Under the pieces are notes generated by a model. The model saw only the letters and a program-made list of their open reading frames with translations, was not told the DNA's origin and did not search any database. From the NCBI GenBank assembly GCA_011799875.1, contig CM022298.1, forward strand, positions 52,692,133 to 52,756,132: a stretch of DNA of 64,000 nucleotides, in the 5' to 3' direction. This stretch comes from Thinopyrum elongatum. Lineage: Eukaryota > Streptophyta > Magnoliopsida > Poales > Poaceae. A program made the translations under genes and the position numbers. Shown here in pieces: positions 49,335 to 61,264 of the stretch; position 1 is the stretch's first letter; each line of letters opens with the position of its first letter.

Positions 49335-50993
49335 TGATACGTCTCCAACGTATCTATAATTTTTTATTATTCCATGCTATTATATTATCTATCTTGGATG
49401 TTTTATATGCATTTATATGCTATTTTATATGATTTTTGGGACTAACCTATTAACTTAGAGCCCAGTGCCAGTTTTTGTTTTTTTCTTGTTTTTGAGCTTT
49501 GCAGAAAAGGAATATCGAACGGAGTCCAATTGACCTGAAAATCCACGGAGAATATTTTTGGAAAATATAAAAAATACTGGAACGAAAAGATTTTGGAGAA
49601 GAGTCCCGAGGCCACCACAAGGGTGGAGAGCGCGCCCCCCGTCCTTGTCGTCGCCTTGTGGGCCCCCTTGACTTGTCCCCGACGCCAACACCTCCTATAA
49701 ATCCCAAAACCTCCAGAACATAACCAAGATCGGGAGTTCCGCCGCCGCAAGCCTCTGTAGCCACGAAAAACCAATCGGGAGCCCGTTCCGGCACACTGCC
49801 GGAGGGGGAATCCATCACCGGTGGCCATCTTCATCATCCCAGCGCTCTCCATGACGAGGAGGGAGTAGTTCACCCTCGGGGCTGAGGGTATGTACCAGTA
49901 GCTATGTGTTTGATATATCTCTCTCTCTCTCTCTCGTGTTCTTGATTTGGCACGATCTTGATGTACCGCGAGCTTTGCTATTATAGTTGGATCTTATGAT
50001 GTTTCTCCCCCTCTACCTTCTTGTAATGGATTGAGTTTTCCCTTTGAAGTCATCTTATCGGATTGAGTCTTTAAGAATTTAAGAACACTTGATGTATGTC
50101 TTGCATGTGCTTATCTGTGGTGACAATGGGATATTCATGTGATCTACTTGATGTATGTTTTGGTGATCAACTTGCGGGTTCTGTGACCTTGTGAACTTAT
50201 GCATAGGGGTTGGCACACGTTTTCGTCTTGACTCTCCGATAGAAACTTTGGGGCACTCTTTGAAGTTCTTTGTGTTGGTTTGAATAGATGAATCTGAGAT
50301 TGTGTGATGCATATCGTATAATCAAACCCGCGGATACTTGTGGTGACATTGGAGTATCTAGGTGACATTAGGGATTTGGTTGATGTGTGTCTTAAGGTGT
50401 TATTTTAGTACGAACTCTAGGGCTGTTTGTGACACTTATAGGAATAGCCCAATAGATCGATCAGAAAGAATAACTTTGAGGTGGTTTCGTACCCTACAAT
50501 AATCTCTTCGTTTATTCTCCGCTATTAGTGACTTTGGAGTGACTCTTTGTTGCACGTTGAGGGATTGTTATATGATCTAATTATGTTATCATTGTTGAGA
50601 GAACTTGCACTAGTGAAAGTATGAACCCTAGGCCTTGTTTCCAAGCATTGCAATACCGTTTTCGCGCACTTTTACTACTTGCTACCTTGCTTTTTTTATA
50701 TTTTCAGATTACAAAAAACCTATATCTACCATTCATATTGCGCGTGTATCACAATCTCTTCGCCGAACTAGTGCACCTATACAATTTACCATTGTATTGG
50801 GTGTGTTGGGGACACAAGAGACTCTTTGTTATTTGGTTGCAGGGTTGTTTGAGAGACCATCTTCATCCTACGCCTCCCACGGATTGATAAACCTTAGGTC
50901 ATCCACTTGAGGGAAATTTGCTACTGTCCTACAAAACTCTGCACTTGGAGGCCCAACAACGTCTATAAGGATAAAGTTGCGTAGTAGACATCA
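49335..50993 (+). repeat. C 3' LTR
   Basis: 1,659 bp, paired with 44210-45888. The leader hairpin keeps its 7-bp stem with loop CAC instead of CCC (near 49787-49803). A CT microsatellite lies at 49917-49934, shorter than in the 5' LTR. Confidence 0.92.
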
Positions 50994-51060
50994 ATGCACA
51001 ATCTGTTAAGTTAAACAGTGAAGATTGACATGAACAAGTTCAAATCAACCTGGGGCCTAA
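50994..51060 (+). other. D interior end and polypurine tract
   Basis: After the second ATGCA copy, D resumes and ends CTGGGGCCTAA before the 3' LTR, the likely purine-rich priming tract. Confidence 0.7.
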
Positions 51061-51508
51061 TGTTGGGGATATAGCTCCGAGGTGTGACCCGCCCAGGATG
51101 GGCCGGGTTACACAGTTGGCGGTTTAATATGAAGAAGGTCCAAGGAGGCCCAAGGAGAAGTGTGAAGACGGCGGCTTATGGAGGCAGGCCTAGTGAAAGC
51201 CCAAGACCTGGGCTTATGAACCGTCGTATGATGACTTGCCCTGTAAGGCATGACTAGTTAGAAACCGAGCCGGTCACGTTGTGTGAGCCGGCCGGGACTC
51301 TGTAAGCCTCCGAGTCTCGACCTGTGTATATAAAGGTGAGACCGATGGCTAGTTAACTCAAGAGACAATCAATCAAGAACTAGGTCAAGGGTATTCGCTC
51401 CCTTGTAATCGAAACTCAAGCAATACTACTAGAAACAGGAGTAGGATTTTACCTCATTAAGAGGGGCCGAACCTGGGTAAACCCTTTGTATCTTTTGTTC
51501 CCGTTCAA
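51061..51508 (+). repeat. D 3' LTR, left part
   Basis: Matches 31441-31889 of the 5' LTR and is broken by E after TTCAA (51504-51508). Confidence 0.92.
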
Positions 51509-53683
51509 TGTAGGGTAACGCAGCAGAAAACAAAAAATTTCCGACCTACGCACCAGCCCAGGACCACTATGGAGACTGCATACAAGGTTTGATCATTTTC
51601 GTTACCGACTCGTAGCGCAGCGGAAGTAGAGTCGATGACGATCGGCGGTGCAGATCCCCGCAGCTAGGATTTACAACCTCCCAACCGCGAGGATGTATAC
51701 CCTCATCCGCCACTCGGACAGCCCTCCGGGAGGCGGTCGGACAGTCCCCCGGACGGTGTCGCGGACAGCCCTTCGGGAGGACCTTCGAAACTCGGACGGT
51801 CACCCGGACAGCCCTTCGGGAGGACTCACAGAACTCGGACCATCACTTGGACAGCCCTTCGGGAGGCACTCTCGAACAGCCCCTCGGGCACTAAGATCGA
51901 AACTACGACCTCTCTACAGAGTTGCACACATACGGTGTCATCTATCCGGCAGGGCTTCGCCGTCCAGAACTAGTTCCTGCCGGAACCCAGACAGCCTTTC
52001 GGCTCTACGAAACTCTTTTCGTGGGAGGGAGAGAGAAGCCAGATAACATCTTGGCATGTGTATGAGAGCAAGGGATGAGGTGTGTGGGCAGCCCACACAC
52101 CTCTATTTATAGGAAAACCAAGGGGAAGGGGTGGCTCCACAAATACCAAAATACCCACCATTAGGTCACACCTTAGGGGTATAATGGACATAATGGGAGG
52201 CCATGTGGAGCTCCAAGGAGCTCCACCAAGTGTGGCCGGCCAACCTTTGGGCCCCCCCCCAAGGGGGCTCTCATCCATCCACATCACCTTCTAGAAGCCT
52301 TTAGCAAAAGCCCTAAAAGGTGGCTTCCAAAAATTATCCAAAAAGCACTTTCACTATTCACGACGACATTTTTCAGCGCCCGTTCGAACTGAAAATATTT
52401 ATGTGGGCTTAGAACAATTCCAGTACCCACTAAAATAATTTTCAACGCGTTCTGGAACAATTCCAGATTAGTGATTTTCATCTGCGAAAAGCATTTGAAG
52501 CGGTTCCGGCAGCTCCGAAACATTTCCGGTTTTTCTTCCAGAAAATTCCCAGAAGTTTCCAGAATGATTCTGGCACCCTCCAAGAATTATCAGGCATGTG
52601 CCGAAACCATTTTGACTTAATGGTATCCTCTGAAACAACTTTTCAGTTTCACCGGAACTCATCCGGTGACCTCTCTCTGCGGAACTTTTCCGCTGTCCGA
52701 AACTTTTCGGTGTCCGAAACTTTTTCGGTGATTTTTCTCTCAGACTCCCTGTCTAGTATTCAGCAGATAGATGACCCTTAAGCGTGTGACCCTATAGGTT
52801 CGGTGAAGTATAGACATGACCTGGAACCCCTTCCGATCAATGATCAACATCGGAGCCGTGGACACCCATATTGACCCCTATACCCACACGAATGAATATT
52901 CGAGTGAACCTCCAGTTGCCGTGTGCTATTCCTGTTGCTTCGCGATATGTTACAAATACCCGAGGTGAGACATGTTGGCATTCCCGTGGATCAACAACTT
53001 GTCCACTATGCTAGTTACCTCGTTACCGGGTATGTTTTCTTTTCTCGTTACCGTGTTCCGGCATCCCCGTGATCAAATCACAAAGTGTCTGGCCAGACGA
53101 TGATGGATACCGTAACAACCGAGAGGGCCCAGAGATATCTCTCCATCGTCAGAGGAGCAAATCCCAATCTTGAGCTATCAAGTTACTTGACATACTTTCC
53201 ATGAACCTAAGCCGCCGGAATAGCCATCCATTTACGGATGACGTTTAACAAACCCCAAAGTTCATGAATCAAGCATGAAGAAACTCGATACTCTCATGGT
53301 CTGAGGAATCATGCAAACGTTACTATCTCTGTGTTATTAACCATTAACTCATGACGAGATGTATCTCATAGCATAACATCAATTCGGGTCGATTCAACAC
53401 AAATGTCCTTCCTGACATTGTGGCCCTCAAAATTGCTGGCATAGACATGCCTATGATTGGGAAAAAACTAATCATCATGCAACACTTGAGCTAGTCTTAG
53501 AGGCATGACTAGGAATAACATTTTACCGGTTATTATTCCAACAGTGCACAGTGTTTTCCCCAGAGCCTTTATGGATATACGGGCTCGGAACCACAGCAGT
53601 TATAGCATGGAACATAACCTAATTATGAACACGGAGATACAGTTAATAACATTTATTATTGCCTCTAGGGCATATCTCCTACA
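51509..53683 (-). repeat. E 3' LTR
   Basis: 2,175 bp, TGTAGG..CCTACA. TATAAATAG on the element strand at 52103-52111. Contains a cluster of GGACAGCCCTTCGGGAGG-type repeats (51717-51893). The last 0.65 kb differs from the other LTR by many single-base indels. Confidence 0.93.
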
Positions 53684-56600
53684 GACTCCCACTTGCACTA
53701 GAGTCAATAATCTAGTTAATGCTAATGCACTTTACACCTGTGGCACACCGGTGTAAATATGCTTCGCTTGTGCTATAGCCTGATGTCCAACGGATCTGAC
53801 GACTTCAGATTCGTGTGTATCTTTGCATATCCTCACGTTTTCACGCTTTCACAAAATTCATATTTTGTGTGGACTTGGCTTTGTATGTATGTGAATCACA
53901 GGTCGAACCTGGATTCCTCAGACTGAGTTATGGAGCAACTACCTGCAGTAGTGTCCCATTGACAAAAGCCATCTTGGAACCATACTAAGTTCATGAATGA
54001 ACTATATGATTCAACATCTTCTTTGTCGCTTTTAAAAGCGGCAACATACTTCGCCTCTGTTATAGAATTCGCCACAGTAACTTGTTTGGAACAATTTCCA
54101 ACTACCGTGCCACCATATAGTGTATTGCACAAAACCCTTAACTTAAATCGAAAATCGCTTGGAGCATGGATGAAGACTGTATCGATGTAACCTTTTACAA
54201 TGAACTCTTCATGATCTCTGCTTGCGAGAAAACATGTCATCAGTGCTACTATAGTACTCAATGACCCTTTTTCACTGTTGTCCTATGATCAGTACTTTTG
54301 ATCACTTTGGTATCTATACTCACAACAACTTTGGGAGTATTGGACATATCTGGTTGTTTTACATACCATGGAATACATGATTAATCCAAACACGAAGGTG
54401 TGTGGAATCTCCATCATGTATTTTGCTCATCAGTGTTATTGAGACACAGAGTCTTGCAAAAACTCTTTCCATGTGACTTCGGCAAGAATCACTCCTTGGC
54501 GTTTTAAATGCTAAAAAGTTTTAGCATCTTGTCAATATGTATTTATTGCTTAGCCCCATTAGGTAAATCTATCTTCATAGATCATCATGCCTAATATTGA
54601 GGCTATTTAGCCCAAGCACTTCATTGAAAAACTATTTTCAAATGAAGTCCTAATTCGTGTCAAGAATTTTAATTCCAATTAACAATGTGTCAAGCACACA
54701 AGGTTTTCAGAAATTTTATTATGCTCCCACTTACTTTCTTGAATCACAAGCATCTTTGTTACCCATTGATGAAGTCAAACCCTTTTTGACCATTTCATCA
54801 AAACACGAAGATTCCAACTCCATTTTGCTCTCTTCTGTTCATCGCTGGAACTCTGAAGTTTGCAAACTTTACTAGCATCCTCTGGAATGACAAAATACCT
54901 TGGACTGTAACACATGCAAGTCCTTGGTTTCATTTCCATCATATGGAAATCCTATTGTCATCCATGTTTCATATCTCATGACTGAAATATGTATTAATTG
55001 CTAGTTCAACCCGAACCGACTTTAAGCATCGCTACGGTGAAACAATCTCATCGTAGTCAACTCCTTGAACTTGTATATTGCAACAAGTTGAGCTTTATGG
55101 ATAAACATTTTTATCCGTATCAGTTTTAAGTTCCATAAATATTCGTCAGACTCTAAGTCTTCCGAAAGGTGTATCAAGGTTTTAATCTTGAATCACTTAT
55201 ATGGAAACTATCTTGGATTGTATTGGCATTTAGCCAATTCCGGAGTCAGGGCCCATCAACGCTTCCTTGTGTATCGTAGGTATACTGTTGTCTAACAACA
55301 ATATCTCGTTTGCGCACCTGAGAGGTTTGCACGAGCCTTGCCTACATGGTTCAGCTGCAAGTTCGACTGAAGTCCATACATTTTATTGTAGAGACTTCCG
55401 TATCAGTCGCAGTAGGAAACTCTGGAATTACTTCCAAGGTCTCTTTCCTTTGACCTGATGACGGAGATACTGGTTATCTCATCGAGTTGCATTATTCTCC
55501 CACTCACCTTTTTGAAAGAACCATTTTCTTCAAAAAACATACCGTTCTTTGTGGCAAACCTATTTGCCTCGGTATAGTGAGGGAGGAATACCCAATGACT
55601 TGGGATAACCTGCAAAGTAGCACTTGTCTGATTTGGAATAGGTTTGTAACCTTTTACACAAGCCCCATATTCCAAATGTTAAGAAAAGATATAACATGGT
55701 TGGGCGTACCATACCATTGCGTCATTTCAACAGACCCGATGGAGCTCTTTTCAGTGTAAAAAGCCGCAGTCTCTAAAGCATCACTCTTTAAAAGGGATAA
55801 TGGCAAATTTATTTATGTCATCTTTGATCTTACCATGTCATAAATGGTTCGATTACATTTTCACGGACTTTCCACTTGCAGTGGTGTTCCGGGAGGTGCA
55901 AGTTATGAAACCCCTTTCACAACTCATCAGACATTCGCTAAACTTGTAACTCAAAAATTCCTTTCTGCAATCGAATTGTAGAAACATAATTTTCTTGTTA
56001 CAATAACTTCTTCTTCATTTATGAAAACCTTTCGAATGATTTCAAAAGATCCAGACTTACGTCTCATCAAGTAAATATCCATATATCTACTTGAGTCATT
56101 TCTGAAGATAGATAAATCCACTACTTGCAACAACATTTATTGAACTACACACATCAAAATGTATGATCATCAATAAGTTTGTTGCTCGTTCCTTATGGCC
56201 TGTGAACGGTATTTCAGTCACTTTACTTTTCGGAGGAAAGTTGCAAGTGTCAGATGATTCAAAAATCAACCGACTTCAAAATCCATCATAATGGAATTTC
56301 CATGCGGGTTTCTCCAATGTGACCAAATGCAGTGCCACACGTGTGTGGTATTCTGTTAGTCTTGCGACATTTAGTGTCAGTGTTATGGATGTATCATATT
56401 ACCATCAATATTCATAACATACATCCCATCTTGGATGGAAGCATGGCCCTTCATGTTATTCATAATACTGAACAACAATTGTTGTTTTTATGAACAACTC
56501 CTATTGCAACAAACATTGTGCAATGGGCTAGAGTGTATGAAACTCTAAAATGAATTATGAAAGTAAACACAGAGGTAATATTTTATTATCATTATTCATA

Positions 56601-59001
56601 ACATATGTTTCATTCATAATGAAAGTATGGCCCTTATGTTATTCATAACATCGAACATAAAAAGTTCTCTTATGAACAACCTTCTTGCAAGATACCTTAT
56701 GCAAAGGCCTAGAGTGTAAAACTCTAAAATGAATTATGAAAGTAAATACATAGGTAATACACCGATGGAAGGTATAGTAACATTTACTATGTTCCATGTG
56801 TGTATCTCAACCTCATTCCTGGCTAGTCTTTCAAGCCGTAGTAGTTCTTACATCGAGTTGCAACAGAAAGCAATCGAGCGGGTATCTTTGTGATTAACTC
56901 ACAATACCCAAGAATTAGTGATTAACAATTTAATCATAATTCCCAAGAACTATATCTTTGACCAGCCTTCTATACATCAAAAACTTGTATGACATTCATA
57001 CATGAGCTGGATATTCCAGTCTTCTTTCTTTTTGCCTTTATACTTCTAACAGTTTAACTTTCAGTATTTCTCCTACTCTCAGAAGAAGCACTCAACTTAA
57101 TAGTGGTGTTAGCCCCGGACTTCCTAGGTGTGTAAGTCACACTAACACCCTTCGGACACTTCCTTTCTCTTTAAGTTGTTGTTTTATTCACCTTTCATCA
57201 TATGACAGGCGTTCTACTGGATCCCTCTCTTATCAGTCTAATGCATAGTAAACTCTTTTACTAATAGTTTGCAAACAAACATTGCTTTGGATATCTCATA
57301 TCTTTTAGCCTTGTCTGTCTCTGAAAATGATTTTCAGATTCCATGAATATCACATAACTATCCAAACTTTTGAAGTTCGGGTCTCATGGAAGCAAACATA
57401 TTGCACTTGACTAAAAATGGAATTCTAGCTTTTGGACCGAAGGACGAGAGTCACATGATCCATAGCATAAGCGAAAGAATACCGAAAGTATGCGATAGGA
57501 CAAACTCCTTCTCGGCACTCTTGAGGACAATCCTCACATTACGTTACCAACCGTAAAGATTTAACCAGATATTTAACAGCTATTCAATTTTAATAGGGAA
57601 GGTGGAAACGCGAGCCATTATTCTACAACTATTATGCAAATAACACTTAGACAGTGTTCAAAATTAATTGCACTGAGAATTAAAAGAATTAATTCTACAG
57701 TGCGCTCCCACTCAAATCAATATCTCTCATAATTGATTGTGAGTGATTCAAGATCCGCATTTCAATTCCACGCCATTGATGTGGACATCACTGATGACGA
57801 GAATTTCAATCGGTGGGCAAACATGCCGATCACATCTCTATGTGACTCCTGTTCATCTTTCGATGGGCGTGTTCCGAGCTCAGGACGATCAAGCTAGAAC
57901 GTCAAGACAACCAAGTGATCTCGCTGCGAGGTCTGACCTCACCCGCCTCACACTTCCCAAATCGTTCGTACCCATGTGGACATGGCGCACCCCGAAAAGT
58001 TAGGTGCCGTGACGGTGCTACACTTGGGAGAACACTAACTACTTGATATTTTTGTGAGAGATCACCCTAATAAAAGAGACTACCGCGCAATCAAGAAGGG
58101 TGCATCATAAGGGATAAACATCTCAGGCAATTCATAATAGCATGATATGGTATAGCCCTTTCTGACGGAGAAGTCTTGTATTTCTTCGTCTTCGGCATTC
58201 GCGTCGGTGTTCACCTTCGCGAAGATTGCCACCACCTTGTCGATGCACCAGATAATATTGCTATCTCTATAGCTAATAAAATAATGCATTACAACAAGGT
58301 TGACACGCAGGTCATTAAAGTGCAATCATATGGCTCCAGCCATCATGCCGAATCATGACACGCAGGTCATGTTAATCAATTTACATCATATAGTCATCTC
58401 ATACATAATCAAATTATTATGAGCACTGCTATACCACATCATATGCACATGCAAACCCTCCTGCAAAACCAAGTTAGACGTCTCTAATCGGTTCATGCAA
58501 AAACTAGTTTTACGTGGCTTCTAAGGTTTTGAAACAAACCGAAGCTACCAACGTCCATCATCAAGTATGATAATTCAAGCGCTAGTTTAACAATGCGGGG
58601 TGTATGAAAACCGAGATAATAAAATCTCAAGCCCCATACTAAACTTCGTCATACGCATGACCCCCGTGCAGATCATATCTGCATTGCCCTTTCGTCTGCG
58701 AAATTTCATCTTTCTTTTTAACTACGGTGGAATTCAATGAACTGTTAGCACTTCGTTGATCAATCAGGATCGCGGATTGCCAGAACCTTGAAACTCCACC
58801 ATACTGTTATCAAGATCAGAAATATACAAATTCCAGGGAAGCAACAAGAACATCAGGTAACAGATTTCATCTGCTACCCGCACAAATAATTTTCAGTAAT
58901 AGAACTCATCTACTACCTAATTATATTGTGCAACACCCATACATCTCTATGTATTCTAGATCGCAACCTGCATCTACGCATAGCACGGTTCATGATGCCA
59001 C
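53684..59001 (-). pseudogene. E gag-pol remnant, heavily decayed copia type
   Basis: Read on the minus strand from 59001 leftwards. The site next to the 5' LTR (58988-59000) is TGGCATCATGAAC, a degraded version of the initiator-tRNA site TGGTATCAGAGC. Only short frames survive. The clearest is 53896-54261, a copia RNase H tail with SKQVTVANSITEAKYVAA in the place of the family's conserved SKQ-T-A-S-TEAEY motif. The frame 55403-55675 resembles the segment between integrase and RT (NGMFFEENGSF). Regions at 56400-56760 are AT-rich and repeat ATTCATAACAT-type motifs. No intact active site of integrase or RT (YVDDM-type) can be read. It cannot encode its own mobility proteins. Confidence 0.75.
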
Positions 59002-61179
59002 TGTAGGGCAACGCAGCAGAAAACAAAAATTTTCCGACCTACGCACCAGCCCAGGACCACTATGGAGACTGCATACAAGGTTTGATCATTTTCGTTACCG
59101 ACTCGTAGCGCAGCGGAAGTAGAGTCGATGACGATCGGCGGTGCAGATCCCCGCAGCTAGGATTTACAACCTCCCAACCGCGAGGATGTATACCCTCATC
59201 CGCCACTCGGACAGCCCTCCGGGAGGCGGTCGGACAGTCCCCCGGACGGTGTCGCGGACAGCCCTTCGGGAGGACCTTCGAAACTCGGACGGTCACCCGG
59301 ACAGCCCTTCGGGAGGACTCACAGAACTCGGACCATCACTTGGACAGCCCTTCGGGAGGCACTCTCGAACAGCCCCACGGGCACTAAGATCGAAACTACG
59401 ACCTCTCTACAGAGTTGCACACATACGGTGTCATCTATCCGGCAGGGCTTCGCCGTCCAGAACTAGTTCCTGCCGGAACCCAGACAGCCTTTCGGCTCTA
59501 CGAAACTCTTTTCGTGGGAGGGAGAGAGAAGCCAGATAACATCTTGGCATGTGTATGAGAGCAAGGGATGAGGTGTGTGGGCAGCGCACACACCTCTATT
59601 TATAGGAAAACCAAGGGGAAGGGGTGGCTCCACAAATACCAAAATACCCACCATTAGGTCACACCTTAGGGGTATAATGGACATAATGGGAGGCCATGTG
59701 GAGCTCCAAGGAGCTCCACCAAGTGTGGCCGGCCAACCTTTGGGCCCCCCCCCCCCAAGGGGGCTCTCATCCATCCACATCACCTTCTAGAAGCCTTTAG
59801 CAAAAGCCCTAAAAGGTGGCTTCCAAAAATTATCCAAAAAGCACTTTCACTATTCACGACGACATTTTTCAGCGCCCGTTCGAACTGAAAATATTTATGT
59901 GGGCTTAGAACAATTCCAGTACCCACTAAAATAATTTTCAACGCGTTCTGGAACAATTCCAGATTAGTGATTTTCATCTGCGAAAAGCATTTGAAGCGGT
60001 TCCGGCAGCTCCGAAACATTTCCGGTTTTTCTTCTAGAAAATTCCCAGAAGTTTCCAGAATGATTCTGGCACCCTCCAAGAATTATCAGGCATGTGCCGA
60101 AACCATTTTGACTTAATGGTATCCTCTGAAACAACTTTTCAGTTTCACCGGAACTCATCCGGTGACCTCTCTCTGCGGAACTTTTCCGCTGTCCGAAACT
60201 TTTCGGTGTCCGAAACTTTTTCGGTGATTTTTCTCTCAGACTCCCTGTCTAGTATTCAGCAGATAGATGACCCTTAAGCGTGTGACCCTATAGGTTCGGT
60301 GAAGTATAGACATGACCTGGAACCCCTTCCGATCAATGATCAACATCGGAGCCGTGGACACCCATATTGACCCCTATACCCACACGAATGAATATTCGAG
60401 TGAACCTCCAGTTGCCGTGTGCTATTCCTGTTGCTTCGCGATATGTTACAAATACCCGAGGTGAGACATGTTGGCATTCCCGTGGATCAACAACTTGTCC
60501 ACTATGCTAGTTACCTCGTTACCGGTATTGTTCTCTTTTCTCGTTACCGTGTTCCGGCATCCCCGTGATCAAATCACAAAGTGTCTGGCCAGACAATGAT
60601 GGATACCGTAACACCGAGAGGGCCCAGAGATATCTCTCCATCGTCAGAGGAGCAAATCCCAATCTTGAGCTATCAAGTTACTTGACATACTTTCCCATGA
60701 ACCCATAAGCCGCCGTAATAGCCATCCATTTACGGATGACGTTTAACAAACCCCAAAGTTCATGAATCAAGCATGAAGAAACTCGATACTCTCATGGTCT
60801 GAGGAATCATGCAAACGTTAACTATCTCTGTGTTATTAACCATTAACTCATGACGAATGTATCTCATAGCATAACATCAATTCGGGTCGATTCAACACAA
60901 ATGTCCTTCCTGACATTGTGCCCTCAAAATTGCTGGCATAGACATGCCTATGATTGGGAAAACATAATCATCATGCAACACTTGAGCTAGTCTTAGAGGC
61001 ATGACTAGGAATACATTTTACCGTTTATTATTCCACACGTGCACATGGGTTTTCCCCAGAGCCTTTATGGATATACGGGCTCGCGAACCACAGCAGTTAT
61101 AGCATGGAACATAAACCTAATTATGAACACGGAGATAAATAATAACATTTATTATTGCCTCTAGGGCATATCTCCTACA
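59002..61179 (-). repeat. E 5' LTR
   Basis: 2,178 bp, paired with 51509-53683; TATAAATAG on the element strand at 59596-59604. Same internal GGACAGCCC repeats (59210-59385). Confidence 0.93.
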
Positions 61180-61264
61180 TTCAACCCCTTCAAGCTAACT
61201 ACGTTGCGATGGCTCCACACCTAAGTCCTTTTGCTAGGACATCTGCCGTGACAAATCCACGACA
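61180..61264 (+). repeat. D 3' LTR, right part
   Basis: Resumes with the second TTCAA and completes the D LTR to CCACGACA, followed by the CTTTT duplication (61265-61269). Confidence 0.92.

Larger units (their letters stand above)
44210..50993 (+). mobile_element. LTR retrotransposon C, non-autonomous, shares ends with A1/A2/B
   Basis: 6,784 bp from TGATACGTCTCC (44210) to GTAGACATCA (50993), flanked by ATGCA on both sides (44205-44209 and 50994-50998). LTRs of 1,679 and 1,659 bp differ by a few percent. The primer site is the same tRNA-Asp type as in A1, A2 and B, and the 3' noncoding region is homologous to theirs, but the single ORF is not Gag, protease or polymerase. It inserted into D between the antisense gene and the 3' LTR. 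Confidence 0.92.
51509..61179 (-). mobile_element. Ty1/copia retrotransposon E, BARE/WIS/Angela-like
   Basis: 9,671-bp minus-strand element with flanking TTCAA duplications (51504-51508 and 61180-61184). On its own strand the LTR begins TGTAGGAGATATGCCCTAGA, and the tract before the 3' LTR is GTGCAAGTGGGAGTC; both are hallmarks of the BARE/WIS/Angela copia group of Triticeae. LTRs are 2,175 and 2,178 bp and nearly identical over 1.5 kb (about six differences), so this is the youngest insertion here. The interior is a decayed gag-pol without a long open frame. Confidence 0.93.
31441..61264 (+). mobile_element. Ty3/gypsy retrotransposon D, Tat lineage, with nested C and E
   Basis: LTRs begin TGTTGGGGATATAG (31441 and 51061) and end CCACGACA (31968 and 61264). 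CTTTT flanks both sides (31436-31440 and 61265-61269). Subtracting C and E with their duplications leaves about 13.4 kb. Tat-lineage marks are the second, archaeal-type RNase H after the RT-RNase H, a long 3' region and an antisense gene of the Transposase_28 type (PF04195). About 18 differences over 528 bp of LTR (roughly 3.5%) put the insertion slightly above a million years. It inserted in X2; C then entered its interior and E its 3' LTR. Confidence 0.92.

Noticed and set aside
51648..52046. 132-aa frame in the E LTR, repeated at 59141-59539
   Set aside because: Identical only because it lies in both LTRs; arginine/proline-rich, antisense to the element, no domain.
55403..55675. Functional integrase/RT linker in E
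   Set aside because: Only a short, weakly similar frame without catalytic residues; treated as part of the decayed remnant.
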